A stretch of DNA of 64,000 nt from Lewinellaceae bacterium (GTDB lineage: Bacteria > Bacteroidota > Bacteroidia > Chitinophagales > Saprospiraceae): NCBI GenBank assembly GCA_020636105.1, contig JACJYL010000001.1, positions 1,302,001 to 1,366,000 on the forward strand. Reading direction: 5' to 3'. Numbering within the stretch: the first letter of the stretch is position 1; each line of letters starts with the position of its first letter. Shown piece by piece: positions 10,147-18,517 of this stretch. Below the pieces are notes generated by a model. The model made no database searches and was not told where the DNA came from. It worked only from the letters and a program-made list of their open reading frames with translations. The position numbers were made by a program, and so were the translations under genes.

Positions 10147-12150
10147 TCACTGTATAAGTGCTGGCTGGCCGTCACCAAAAAGCTCCTGTCCATCACCTAA
10201 AAAGTCCATCCCCTGGTACCATTCAAAGCTGAGTGGTTCCGCGAGAGCTGCTATGTTGGTCACTTTGGCAAATAAAACCTTCACCCCCTGACACCATTCC
10301 GGCACATTAGACGGATCGATCTCTACTTGAGGTAGCGGATTGATGGTGATCTTGAAGGAACAGGAAGCTTTCAGCCCTGCACCATCTGTAAAGGTGTATT
10401 CTACATTGTGCTCGCCTACACCAAAGAAATCGCCGGGGTTGGCATTGTTTACGGTTGAAACAATACCGCAATTATCCGCTGCGGCGGGTTCTGTCCATGA
10501 AACATTCTGAGCACCACAGAGCGTGATGTTAGCAGGACATTCAGTAGTCAGCCATGGTGACTGAGTATCATTCACCGTCACATTAACCGTACAGCTGGAG
10601 ACCGCTCCATTGATATCCGTAACGGTCAGTGTTACCGGAACACTGCCTACATTTGAACAATCAAAGCTAAGTGGAGAGGCAACCATAGAAGCCAACCCAC
10701 AATCAGCAGTTGATCCGTTATTGATGTCTGCCGTCGTAATTGATCCATTGCCATCAGTATCCAATTCAACTGTCGTTGTTTGGCATATTGCATTTGGCGG
10801 ATCACATAAAACGGGACAAATTATCGTAATAGTACCTGAACTGGTAGTAGTATTTTCATCATCGAGTAAAAATAAATAAGTTGTTCCTCCGATCAAACTA
10901 AGTGTATTTGTAGCTCCGGAGGTGTAAATATCATCGACGTAAGACCACCCTGTACCACTACAAGCACTTGATTTATAATACAGGTCAATAAAATAGTCAT
11001 TATTGGTCACCGTTATATTGTAGAATCCTGTCGTAGGAGCGGTAAAGGAAAACACCTGTTCATTTCCCGGTGTACCATATGTGCCTAAATCATCCCATAC
11101 ACCCGTTCCTGCGAGTGAATAATTTTCAGTACCTCCACAAGTAATACTCATAACAGAATTACACGGATCTGCTACGACAGCAGGACAGGAAATTGAAATA
11201 GTACCTGAACTGGAAGAAGTATTTTCATCATCGAGTAAAAATAAATAAGTTGTTCCTCCGATCAAACTAAGTGTATTTGTAGCTCCGGAGGTGTAAATAT
11301 CATCGACGTAAGACCACCCTGTACCACTACAAGCACTTGATTTATAAAATAAGTCCACATAACCGCTGATCGAACTTACGGCAATATCGTAGGAGCCTGT
11401 CGTAGGTGCGGTAAAGGAAAACACCTGTTCATTTCCCGGTGTACTATACGGACCTCCTAAATTATTCCAGGAACCAGTTCCTCCCGCTAGCGAGAAATTT
11501 GTTGCATCTCCACAGGAAAGGCTAATAACAGAACTACAAGGATCGGTTATTGGGCAAGTCACAGAAATAGTACCTGTAGTAGCCGTAGTATTTTCATCAT
11601 CGATAAGGAATAAATAGGTAGTCCCGCCGGTAAAGGTTAAAGTATTAGCTGCTGATGTTATAATATCATCGACGTAAGACCACCCTGTACCGCTACAAGC
11701 ACCTGATTTATAAAATAAGTCCACATAACCGCTGCTCGAGCTTATGGCAATATTGTAGGAGCCTGTCGTAGGTGCGGTAAAGGAAAACACCTGTTCATTT
11801 CCCGGAGTACCATACGGGCCTAAATTATCCCAGGAACCAGTTCCTGCTGCGAGTGAATAATTTTCAGTACCTCCGCAAGTAATATTCACAACAGAATTAC
11901 ACGGATCCACGCCAAAATCACAATATAGCGCTGCTTCACTGGCACAAGTAGCATCCCATGCATTTTGACAACAGAATGGGTCTATAGCACATACCGTAGC
12001 CTCGCAACCTGAATCAGAGCACCCTACTCCGGCGTGGGCATCTAAACAATTGCCCTGTGCCTGTAGGCTTTGTGACATAAAAGTCATCAACACCATCATT
12101 AAGACAGTATTCACAACACTTAAACAAATTCGTAAATAATTTTTTTCCAT
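10147..12150 (-). CDS. T9SS-exported modular surface protein, copy B (N-terminal open part)
   Basis: 667 codons starting at the ATG at 12150. The signal peptide MEKNYLRICLSVVNTVLM...SQSLQAQG is probably cleaved after QAQ. Next comes a Cys-rich module (GCSDSGCEATVCAIDPFCC, about 38-85), then three copies of a ~120-residue beta domain with GTPGNEQVFSFTAPTTG, then a DTDGNGSITTADI segment, two HYR-like domains and the start of an Ig/PKD domain. The frame ends early in GDGQELFGDGQPALIQ because of an indel near 10160-10180. In copies A and C the same stretch continues through YTVIVTDDNGC. The rest of the gene is recognisable at 8452-10146. It is predicted to be secreted and, if intact, anchored by T9SS. 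Confidence 0.8.
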   Translation of the reverse strand: MEKNYLRICLSVVNTVLMMVLMTFMSQSLQAQGNCLDAHAGVGCSDSGCEATVCAIDPFCCQNAWDATCASEAALYCDFGVDPCNSVVNITCGGTENYSLAAGTGSWDNLGPYGTPGNEQVFSFTAPTTGSYNIAISSSSGYVDLFYKSGACSGTGWSYVDDIITSAANTLTFTGGTTYLFLIDDENTTATTGTISVTCPITDPCSSVISLSCGDATNFSLAGGTGSWNNLGGPYSTPGNEQVFSFTAPTTGSYDIAVSSISGYVDLFYKSSACSGTGWSYVDDIYTSGATNTLSLIGGTTYLFLLDDENTSSSSGTISISCPAVVADPCNSVMSITCGGTENYSLAGTGVWDDLGTYGTPGNEQVFSFTAPTTGFYNITVTNNDYFIDLYYKSSACSGTGWSYVDDIYTSGATNTLSLIGGTTYLFLLDDENTTTSSGTITIICPVLCDPPNAICQTTTVELDTDGNGSITTADINNGSTADCGLASMVASPLSFDCSNVGSVPVTLTVTDINGAVSSCTVNVTVNDTQSPWLTTECPANITLCGAQNVSWTEPAAADNCGIVSTVNNANPGDFFGVGEHNVEYTFTDGAGLKASCSFKITINPLPQVEIDPSNVPEWCQGVKVLFAKVTNIAALAEPLSFEWYQGMDFLGDGQELFGDGQPALIQ

Positions 12151-12268
12151 AATAAATTGACTTAAGTAATTGGTTAATAAAAATTAAATTAGTTCATATC
12201 AATACCTTCTCCGTCTTACTGCATAAGACTTGCAGCAATGGAAAAGGGAAATTGCCTTCCCCGACCTG

Positions 12269-12318
12269 TGGCACGGGAACCTGTGCCGCACATAAAATGT
12301 TGGGATTTCGCTGCGCTC
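12269..12318. repeat. Dispersed palindromic element (also at 7985-8034, 16074-16127, 18357-18413)
   Basis: GGCACGGGAACCTGTGCC followed within 20-25 bases by ATTTCGCTGCGCTCAAC. Four copies: three in the T9SS paralogue leaders and one inverted upstream of apbE (GTTGAGCGCAGCGAAAT ... GGCACAGGTCCCCGTACC). Because the apbE copy is outside the triplication, this is an independent dispersed repeat. Confidence 0.6.
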
Positions 12319-12668
12319 AACCTGTCACCGTTTGGAAATTAGATAAATAGCCTTAAAGGTTGCCCGGAGGCAAAACTGTTGTGTTGATTGGAAAGTATGT
12401 AAACAGAGGGGATCAAAAAAAAACTTAATTGCTTTTGTTTACGTAAAAGTAAAAAAAAGGTTGCGTAATTGTCAAAAAAAAAATGCAACCCGGTAAAAAT
12501 AAATTATACTTTGGCCTCCGCCCCGGCCCTTTAGTGGAGTCGGCGCAGAAAAATGTAAATTAATTTTGAACCATTCCTGTTTTTTTGCCCCCTGCAGGAG
12601 CATCCAAAATCTGGTATTAAAGTGCCTCGACCCTTTCCTGGTTTCCGCTTTTTTTCGCCACAAAAAAG

Positions 12669-12699
12669 CACCCCGATCCACATAATGTGAACCGGGGTG
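12669..12699 (-). terminator. Terminator of T9SS paralogue copy C
   Basis: On the minus strand, CACCCCG-gttCACATTATGTGgat-CGGGGTG is followed by CTTTTTT (plus-strand A run at 12662-12667). Confidence 0.75.
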
Positions 12700-12736
12700 A
12701 ATTTGGGCATCAAATGCCAAATATACTTAACGTGAT

Positions 12737-14140
12737 TTATTTACTCAATACGATTTGCTTGCTCACACTTACTCCATCTGCCGTGAGGTTCAGGTAATAA
12801 AGGCCATTTGCAAAACGGCTGTCTCCCAAATCTATGTTTATGGTCGACTGCTCCAGGGTTTCAATATGCTTGAACCATACCTGCTCTCCCAGAATATTGT
12901 ACACCGCCAGTTCAATGGATTTACCAATGTAATCCTCTACTGTAATATTCACTACTCCCGAAGATGGGTTAGGGAATACCGTCAGATTAGCCAATCTCTC
13001 TGTTGGTGTATCCAGAGATTCCGGAGTTGGGTTAACCGCTGCTGCCAATGGTAAATTGTCGCCACCATTACAGGAACTGACTGGTGCATAACGCCAGGCC
13101 ACGCCCGCTGCTATTCCAAATACATTAAAACCACTTGGTGGATTTTGATCCCGATAAGTTACCATACCCACAATCACATTACCAGTTGGCGCAAACTGAG
13201 CAGGCTGAGCAGATCCTGCTGCTCCTCCAATTAATGGCATAAGTGTGCTTGAAGTATTAGGACTTCCGGCAATTACCTCTGATAGGGGTTTTGAATATCC
13301 GCTAACCCGGTCAATTGCACATCCTATTCGTAACTCAGCTCCTACCATTACCTGGCCAGCGGCTGCATCAACGGGACCGTCCTGCACCCCTTCCGCTAAA
13401 GAACCATTAGCGCAGGTGACGATCACGGAATTGCCTAAGGTTCCGTTTGCATTAAGTTGTTTACACCTCAGGCTAAACTGGCTGATTACCTCAGTTCCAT
13501 AATTATTCCCTTCAAGCCCTTGATAACCCACCACTACGTATCCCGGAGGACAATCGCAGGTAGTAGAAGGTGGAGGATTAGTCCCGCAAAAGCCGGTCAC
13601 AGATTTTGTTATTGGAGCAAGTGATCCACCCACTGCGCCAACAGCAACACAATTGCTGCCGCCATTATCCAGGTCACCGCAATTCAGGTTCCAGCCCCAA
13701 ACCACGTTATCCCCGGAAGTCAGGTCATCCGAGATGAACAATCCGTTCATGTAGGTGGTCAGATAAGCGCCTGAGTCCCCTGCTTTGAGGCCTTCCGGTG
13801 CATAAATATCCACCCAAACGATTGATCCCTGGCCTACAGAAGCATTATCGCCTACGTAAACCACTACCGATGGACCTCCTTCCACATTCACATTACACAA
13901 CGGCCCGATATTCATTTTCGCCCTGATCTTCAGGTTACAATCCTCATTGAAATTGAGCGTTGATCCTTTGGCCATCGTCAGGCTCTTCATGTACATCTCT
14001 CCGTTGCCGATAGTCAGCGTAGCGCCACTCTTAACATAAACATTTCCGTAGTTCGTGCCCGAAAGGGTTACGTTTCCTGTTATGATCTGGTTATTATTAT
14101 CCAGGTAAGGTTTGACACCAAAAGCAGCAGGAAGATTCAC
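12737..14140 (-). CDS. T9SS surface protein, copy C, C-terminal part after frameshift
   Basis: 467 codons. It begins within the repetitive beta region (NLPAAFGVKPYLDNNNQ) and continues through LSGTNYGNVYVKSGATL, the CDCPPGYVVVGYQG domain and a T9SS type A sorting domain ending SKQIVLSK. The ATG near 14140 is not a natural start, because there is no signal peptide and the segment is the direct continuation of 14137-15954. Relative to copy A, one base is missing near 14145-14152 (GAATTGAATTG against GAATCCGAATTG), which breaks the frame. With the base restored, copy C would be one protein of about 1,070 aa. A few blocks differ from copy A (VGYQGLEGNNYG, GAELRIGCAIDRVSG) inside otherwise identical sequence. 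Confidence 0.75.
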   Translation of the reverse strand: MNLPAAFGVKPYLDNNNQIITGNVTLSGTNYGNVYVKSGATLTIGNGEMYMKSLTMAKGSTLNFNEDCNLKIRAKMNIGPLCNVNVEGGPSVVVYVGDNASVGQGSIVWVDIYAPEGLKAGDSGAYLTTYMNGLFISDDLTSGDNVVWGWNLNCGDLDNGGSNCVAVGAVGGSLAPITKSVTGFCGTNPPPSTTCDCPPGYVVVGYQGLEGNNYGTEVISQFSLRCKQLNANGTLGNSVIVTCANGSLAEGVQDGPVDAAAGQVMVGAELRIGCAIDRVSGYSKPLSEVIAGSPNTSSTLMPLIGGAAGSAQPAQFAPTGNVIVGMVTYRDQNPPSGFNVFGIAAGVAWRYAPVSSCNGGDNLPLAAAVNPTPESLDTPTERLANLTVFPNPSSGVVNITVEDYIGKSIELAVYNILGEQVWFKHIETLEQSTINIDLGDSRFANGLYYLNLTADGVSVSKQIVLSK

Positions 14141-15954
14141 CGGTGAATTGAATTGATATAATTCGCCACCGTACTGCTGCCGTCAATCTGTGCTGCTGCT
14201 GACCTCATGAAGGTCATGATATTGGAATTGTGTTGTACAGAAACTTCATCGCCATCCTGTACACCAACGCCACCACTGACTACGGTTGATTCATCCATAT
14301 CCAGCTGGTCATCCACGATGATCGTATGCGCGGACAATAAGGTCGACAGATCATAATTCACAACCGTAGATACGGTTGTAGAACAACCATTGTCATCTGT
14401 TACGATCACTGTATAAGTGCCGTTGGCCGTCACCAAAAGCTCCTGTCCATCGCCTAAAAAGTTTTCTCCCTGGTACCATTCAAAGCTGAGTGGTTCCGCA
14501 AGAGCTGCTATGTTGGTCACTTTGGCAAATAAAACCTTCACCCCCTGACACCATTCCGGTACATTAGACGGGTCGATCTCTACTTGTGGTAGCGGATTGA
14601 TGGTGATCTTGAAGGAACAGGTAGCTTCCAGCCCTGCACCATCTGTAAAGGTGTAAACCACATTGTGCTCGCCTACACCAAAGAAATCGCCACTATTGTA
14701 ATTGCTGCTTACCGTAGGCTCCACACAGTTATCAGTGGCTGTTGGAGTTTGCCAGTATACGTTCTGTGCACCACAGAGATCTTGTCCTTCAGGACAGGAA
14801 GTAACTATAGGGCCTTCGGCTGCGTCGTCGCAGACGCCTTCGCAGCTCAGGCTCAGTTCAAAATTCCCTGTAGATGTACCAAATCCGTGGACCAGGAAGA
14901 AATACTGGACTCCGAGAACAGAGGTAAAGGTAACTGTAGATCTTAAGGAACTAAAACTGCAATTGAAATCATCATCACTCCCGCCCACGCAGGACAATAC
15001 TTCACAATTCCCGGAGAATACGGAGAGTTTGGTGTCATAATTGGTACCTGCGTTACAGGTGGAAATCGTAACCTGGGTTCCATCACCGGTCCACTTGTAC
15101 CAGACGCCGGGAGCAGTATTGCCCGTACCGCAGAATTCCATATTATCGGGAGTAGCACCCACAGTAGATCCTGTCACGCTTGCACCGCATTCAATAGACA
15201 ATGCACCGCAGGAATCGTCATTGGATAACCCTTCGGCACAGCTAGTCAGGCTCAGTTCAAAATTCCCTGTATTAGAACTAAATCCGTGAACCAGGAAATA
15301 ATACTGGACGCCGGAAGTAGAGTTAAAGGTAACTGTAGATCTAGTGGAACCAAAACTGCAATTGAAATCATCATCACCCCCCCCCACACAGGACAATACT
15401 TCACAATTCCCGGAGAATACGGAGAGTTTGGTGTCATAATTGGTACCCGCGTTACAGGTGGAAACCGTAACCTGAGCGCCGTCACCGGTCCACTTGTACC
15501 AGACGCCGGGAGCAGTATTGCTCGTACCGCAAGATCCCACATCGTCAAAAGTAGCCCCTTGAGTCGTACCGGATTGATTGGTGCCGCAATCGATGGCCAG
15601 GGCACTGCATACGTCATCATTGACGACGCCACCACCACATGGTACACAATCAGGTCCGCCACAATCGACACCAGTTTCGTTTCCATTCTGGATGCCGTCA
15701 TCGCAGGTCGGTTGCGCGCCGCCACAGAGTTGCGCTGCTTCACTGGCACAAACACTATCCCATGAATTATTACAACAGAATGGGTCTACAGCACATACCG
15801 TAGCCTCGCAAGCTGGATCAGAGCAACCTAATCCGCCGTGGGGAACTAAACAATCGCCCTGTGCCTGCAGGCTTTGTGACATAAAAGTCATCAATACCAC
15901 CATTAAGACAGTATTCACAACACTTAAACAAATTCGTAAATAATTTTTTTCCAT
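14137..15954 (-). CDS. T9SS surface protein, copy C, N-terminal part
   Basis: 605 codons starting at the ATG at 15954 with the same signal peptide as copy B (MEKNYLRICLSVVNTVLM). Modules: the Cys-rich GCSDPACEATVCAVDPFCC unit; a short DDGIQNGNETGVDCGG motif; two ~120-residue domains with APGVWYKWTGDG and STCNAGTNYDTKLSVFSGNC (bacterial pre-peptidase-like); an HYR-like domain (CSFKITINPLPQVEI); an Ig/PKD domain (GTYTVIVTDDNGC); and the start of the repetitive beta region. It then shifts frame at about 14145-14152 and stops in NYINSIHR. The N-terminal modules differ from copies A and B, but from the HYR domain onward the sequence is nearly identical. Predicted to be secreted. Confidence 0.8.
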   Translation of the reverse strand: MEKNYLRICLSVVNTVLMVVLMTFMSQSLQAQGDCLVPHGGLGCSDPACEATVCAVDPFCCNNSWDSVCASEAAQLCGGAQPTCDDGIQNGNETGVDCGGPDCVPCGGGVVNDDVCSALAIDCGTNQSGTTQGATFDDVGSCGTSNTAPGVWYKWTGDGAQVTVSTCNAGTNYDTKLSVFSGNCEVLSCVGGGDDDFNCSFGSTRSTVTFNSTSGVQYYFLVHGFSSNTGNFELSLTSCAEGLSNDDSCGALSIECGASVTGSTVGATPDNMEFCGTGNTAPGVWYKWTGDGTQVTISTCNAGTNYDTKLSVFSGNCEVLSCVGGSDDDFNCSFSSLRSTVTFTSVLGVQYFFLVHGFGTSTGNFELSLSCEGVCDDAAEGPIVTSCPEGQDLCGAQNVYWQTPTATDNCVEPTVSSNYNSGDFFGVGEHNVVYTFTDGAGLEATCSFKITINPLPQVEIDPSNVPEWCQGVKVLFAKVTNIAALAEPLSFEWYQGENFLGDGQELLVTANGTYTVIVTDDNGCSTTVSTVVNYDLSTLLSAHTIIVDDQLDMDESTVVSGGVGVQDGDEVSVQHNSNIMTFMRSAAAQIDGSSTVANYINSIHR

Positions 15955-16203
15955 AATAAATCGACTTAAGTAATTGGTTAATAAAAATTAAATTAGTTCA
16001 TATCAATACCTTCTCCGTCTTACCGCATAAGACTTGCAGCAATGGAAAAGGGAAATTGCCTTCCCCTACCTGTGGCACGGGAACCTGTGCCGCACATAAA
16101 ATGTTGGGATTTCGCTGCGCTCAACCTGTCACCGTTTGGAAATTTAATAAATAGCCTTTCAGATTGCCCGGAGGCAAAACTGCTGTTTTGATTGGAAAGT
16201 ATG
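15955..16203. repeat. Repeated leader upstream of copy C
   Basis: Third copy of the segment that precedes the paralogues, matching 12151-12395 until about GATTGGAAAGTATG, where similarity ends. It holds the GGCACGGGAACCTGTGCC palindrome (16074-16092) and CGCTGCGCTCAACCTG. Confidence 0.7.
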
Positions 16204-16652
16204 CGTGTATGTGAGTTCAAAAAATAAGTTTCAAAAAGAAACCAGCTCCTATTTATTTTATCAACAGGAGATTTTTTGTTTCAGAGAAAAGCGCTAAGAC
16301 GTTTAACAAATATCAGAAATTAAATTATAAAATAAAATTAATTTTAAAACATTCTTACTTTTTTAATTATTGAAATCTTTTTATTGGAAAAAATGTCTGT
16401 GTCCAAATCTTTCAAGTAAAATAAAACTTTTCTCCAAACCATTAATCCACTTGTATTATTTTCCTTTTTCAGCCGTTAGGAACCCTTGATTATTGCTTTT
16501 TACGTATAGCAATTTAAAAGGTTGCATTTTTTTAAAGAAAAAAAACATCAATCCTTCATTTCGATGACAATTATCATCCCAAATGGTAATGTTTATCAAT
16601 ATAGATTATGGAATAATCATTTAAATTGCTTGAAGTATAAAAAATTATTGAT
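16204..16652. other. AT-rich intergenic region, no gene seen
   Basis: About 450 very AT-rich bases between the divergent copy C and the cytochrome c gene. It presumably contains both promoters, but I see no clear TAnnTTTG motif, repeat or RNA gene. Confidence 0.4.
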
Positions 16653-17096
16653 ATGAAAAAACTGACATTATCCACGAAAAAGCTTAGAAGCTTCCTGATT
16701 ATGCTGGCTTCGACATTTATTTTGGCTGCCTTTTTCACTTCCTGCGAGTCGCCTCCGCCTGAAAATTCAAGGGCCACCCAGATTCAAAAAGGCAAGGCCA
16801 CTTTTGACAAATACTGTGTTTCATGCCATGCAGACCGGGGCAATGGTCCGGCATCAGATACCCTTAAGGTAAAACCTGCGGATCTGACCCAGATCGTTGC
16901 ACGGAGAAAAAGCAAGGAATTTCCTGTCATGGAAATCGCCCGTTACATTGACGGCAGACAATTCGTCGCTGCCCACGGCACCCGCGAGATGCCTATTTGG
17001 GGGGATGTTTTTGCCAGCCAGCAAGAGATGGACGAAACGGATATAAAAGGTACGCTGGGTGAGTTGATCGCCTACCTGATCAGCATTCAGGAATAG
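16653..17096 (+). CDS. Class I cytochrome c lipoprotein
   Basis: 147 aa. The N-terminus is a long lipoprotein signal with lipobox FFTSC (Cys31). The haem-binding motif CVSCH (Cys55, Cys58, His59) follows within QKGKATFDKYCVSCHADRGNG. A plausible axial methionine lies in TREMPIWGDVF near the C-terminal helix (ELIAYLISIQE). The protein is a small membrane-anchored, mono-haem electron carrier in the periplasm. It stands alone and is convergent with apbE, separated by a bidirectional hairpin at 17144-17177. The redox partner is not known. Confidence 0.9.
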   Translation: MKKLTLSTKKLRSFLIMLASTFILAAFFTSCESPPPENSRATQIQKGKATFDKYCVSCHADRGNGPASDTLKVKPADLTQIVARRKSKEFPVMEIARYIDGRQFVAAHGTREMPIWGDVFASQQEMDETDIKGTLGELIAYLISIQE

Positions 17097-17143
17097 TAGT
17101 TTTGAGCCTTTACCGCTCATCAAATAAAATCATGAACAGAGTT

Positions 17144-17177
17144 ATCCCGAATTTTACCTAATGGTAAAGTTCGGGAT
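17144..17177. terminator. Bidirectional hairpin between cytochrome c and apbE
   Basis: ATCCCGAATTTTACC/GGTAAAgTTCGGGAT long inverted repeat between convergent genes. The U-runs are weak. A near-identical arm pair recurs after the tRNA at 25916. Confidence 0.55.
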
Positions 17178-17260
17178 ATTTCTTGTAATCTATTGATTAT
17201 CAATTCTCTTGGTATTTATTTTCCGGAATAAGCTTCGGTAAGGAACTTACGGGATTCGTA

Positions 17261-18307
17261 TTATTGGGCAGTTTCAAGATACTTCGCTGCCCCTGGAGTG
17301 TATTTAACGCCCATGCTGCCATCTTCTTTGCCATAAATGAAAAAAGCTTCGATCTCCGGCATTTCAGCAGCCAGGGCATAGGCTTTTTCCAGTCCCATAA
17401 CCATAAAAGCGGTGGCATACGCATCCGCCGTCATACAATCAGGTGCAAAGACCGTGGCGCTGAGCAGGTCATTTTTTTCAGGAAAGCCCGTTTTGGGGTT
17501 GATCGTGTGTCCATATTTGTACCCTTCAGTCTGATAATAGTTACGATGATTTCCGGAAGTGGCAATGGCGGCATCCGACAAACTGACTACGGTGTGTACT
17601 TCATCCACGGCTGCATCCTCCCGGGGGACGCTAATGCCCACCTTCCAGTCTTGACCACGCGGGCTCTTTCCGTGAGCGACCAGTTCCCCTCCAATATCCA
17701 CCAGGTAATCTTTAATGCCTTTGGACTGAAAAAAGGCACCAACGGCATCCACTCCCCCACCCTTGGCACAGGCACTGAAATCCAGGGCCACCCCGGGATC
17801 CTGCTTGAACACGATGATGTCGTCGCCCTGTTGCTCCAGGCGCACCTTGTCAAATCCCACGTATTGTTTTAAAGAATCCACTTTTTTTTGATCGATTTCC
17901 GTCACGGCCCTTTTTATGGAAGTGCCAAATCCCCAGTAATTTACCAAAGGCATTACGGTAGGGTCAAAACTGCCCCGGGTTTTTTCATAAACCTTTTTCG
18001 CCAATTTGAAATTCGACGCAAAATAATCATTGGGCAACCCGGTCAATCGAATGGAATCCCCTGCATTATTGACCCGGGTTATGGTGGATCCTTTTTCATA
18101 GGTGGATACCTCATTGTTTACAACCCTTAACAAATCATCCACTTCCCCCTGGAAATTGCGATTTTCCGGATCATTGTAGGTAATGTTATAGGTAGTCCCC
18201 ATTGTATTTCCGTGCAGCCGTAGGTAAGACACCGTTTGCTCCACCCCTTCATTCCCTGAACAGGCTGATAAAACCAGAAAGCTCAATATTGGCAGGAGGT
18301 TTTTCAT
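17261..18307 (-). CDS. apbE: FAD:protein FMN transferase, lipoprotein
   Basis: 348 aa from the ATG at 18307. A longer frame opens at 18397, but the signal peptide MKNLLPILSFLVLSACSG begins here and supports this start. The lipobox is LSAC. Family motifs include HGNTMGTTYNITY near the N-terminus, ALDFSACAKGGGVDAVG in the middle and HTINPKTGFPEKND near the C-terminus, the region used for FAD/Mg binding and flavin transfer. ApbE attaches FMN to threonine residues of target proteins outside the cytoplasm, such as Na+-NQR or RNF subunits; no such target is present in this window. It is convergent with the cytochrome c gene, and a dispersed palindromic element lies just upstream (18357-18413). Confidence 0.93.
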   Translation of the reverse strand: MKNLLPILSFLVLSACSGNEGVEQTVSYLRLHGNTMGTTYNITYNDPENRNFQGEVDDLLRVVNNEVSTYEKGSTITRVNNAGDSIRLTGLPNDYFASNFKLAKKVYEKTRGSFDPTVMPLVNYWGFGTSIKRAVTEIDQKKVDSLKQYVGFDKVRLEQQGDDIIVFKQDPGVALDFSACAKGGGVDAVGAFFQSKGIKDYLVDIGGELVAHGKSPRGQDWKVGISVPREDAAVDEVHTVVSLSDAAIATSGNHRNYYQTEGYKYGHTINPKTGFPEKNDLLSATVFAPDCMTADAYATAFMVMGLEKAYALAAEMPEIEAFFIYGKEDGSMGVKYTPGAAKYLETAQ

Positions 18308-18517
18308 AGCGTTGATCTTTGATTGATGACGATTTTTTTTCGTTAAAGAATGGTTCAAGTTGAGCGCAGCGAAATACCGACATTTCATGTACGGCACAGG
18401 TCCCCGTACCGTTAGATCTGAAACAATTTTGGAACGAAATCAAACAAATTGAAACTATTGCTGTGTGGCACCTGGTTTCACATTACATCATTGATTTCCC
18501 GGCAATTCATCCCTTTA

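Larger units (their letters stand above)
12151..12736. repeat. Repeated leader/intergenic segment between copies B and C
   Basis: Second copy of the ~585-base intergenic segment (compare 7869-8453). It includes the GGCACGGGAACCTGTGCC palindrome (12269-12287), CGCTGCGCTCAACCTG, GGATC followed by an A run, and the copy C terminator. No credible gene is seen in it. Confidence 0.75.
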
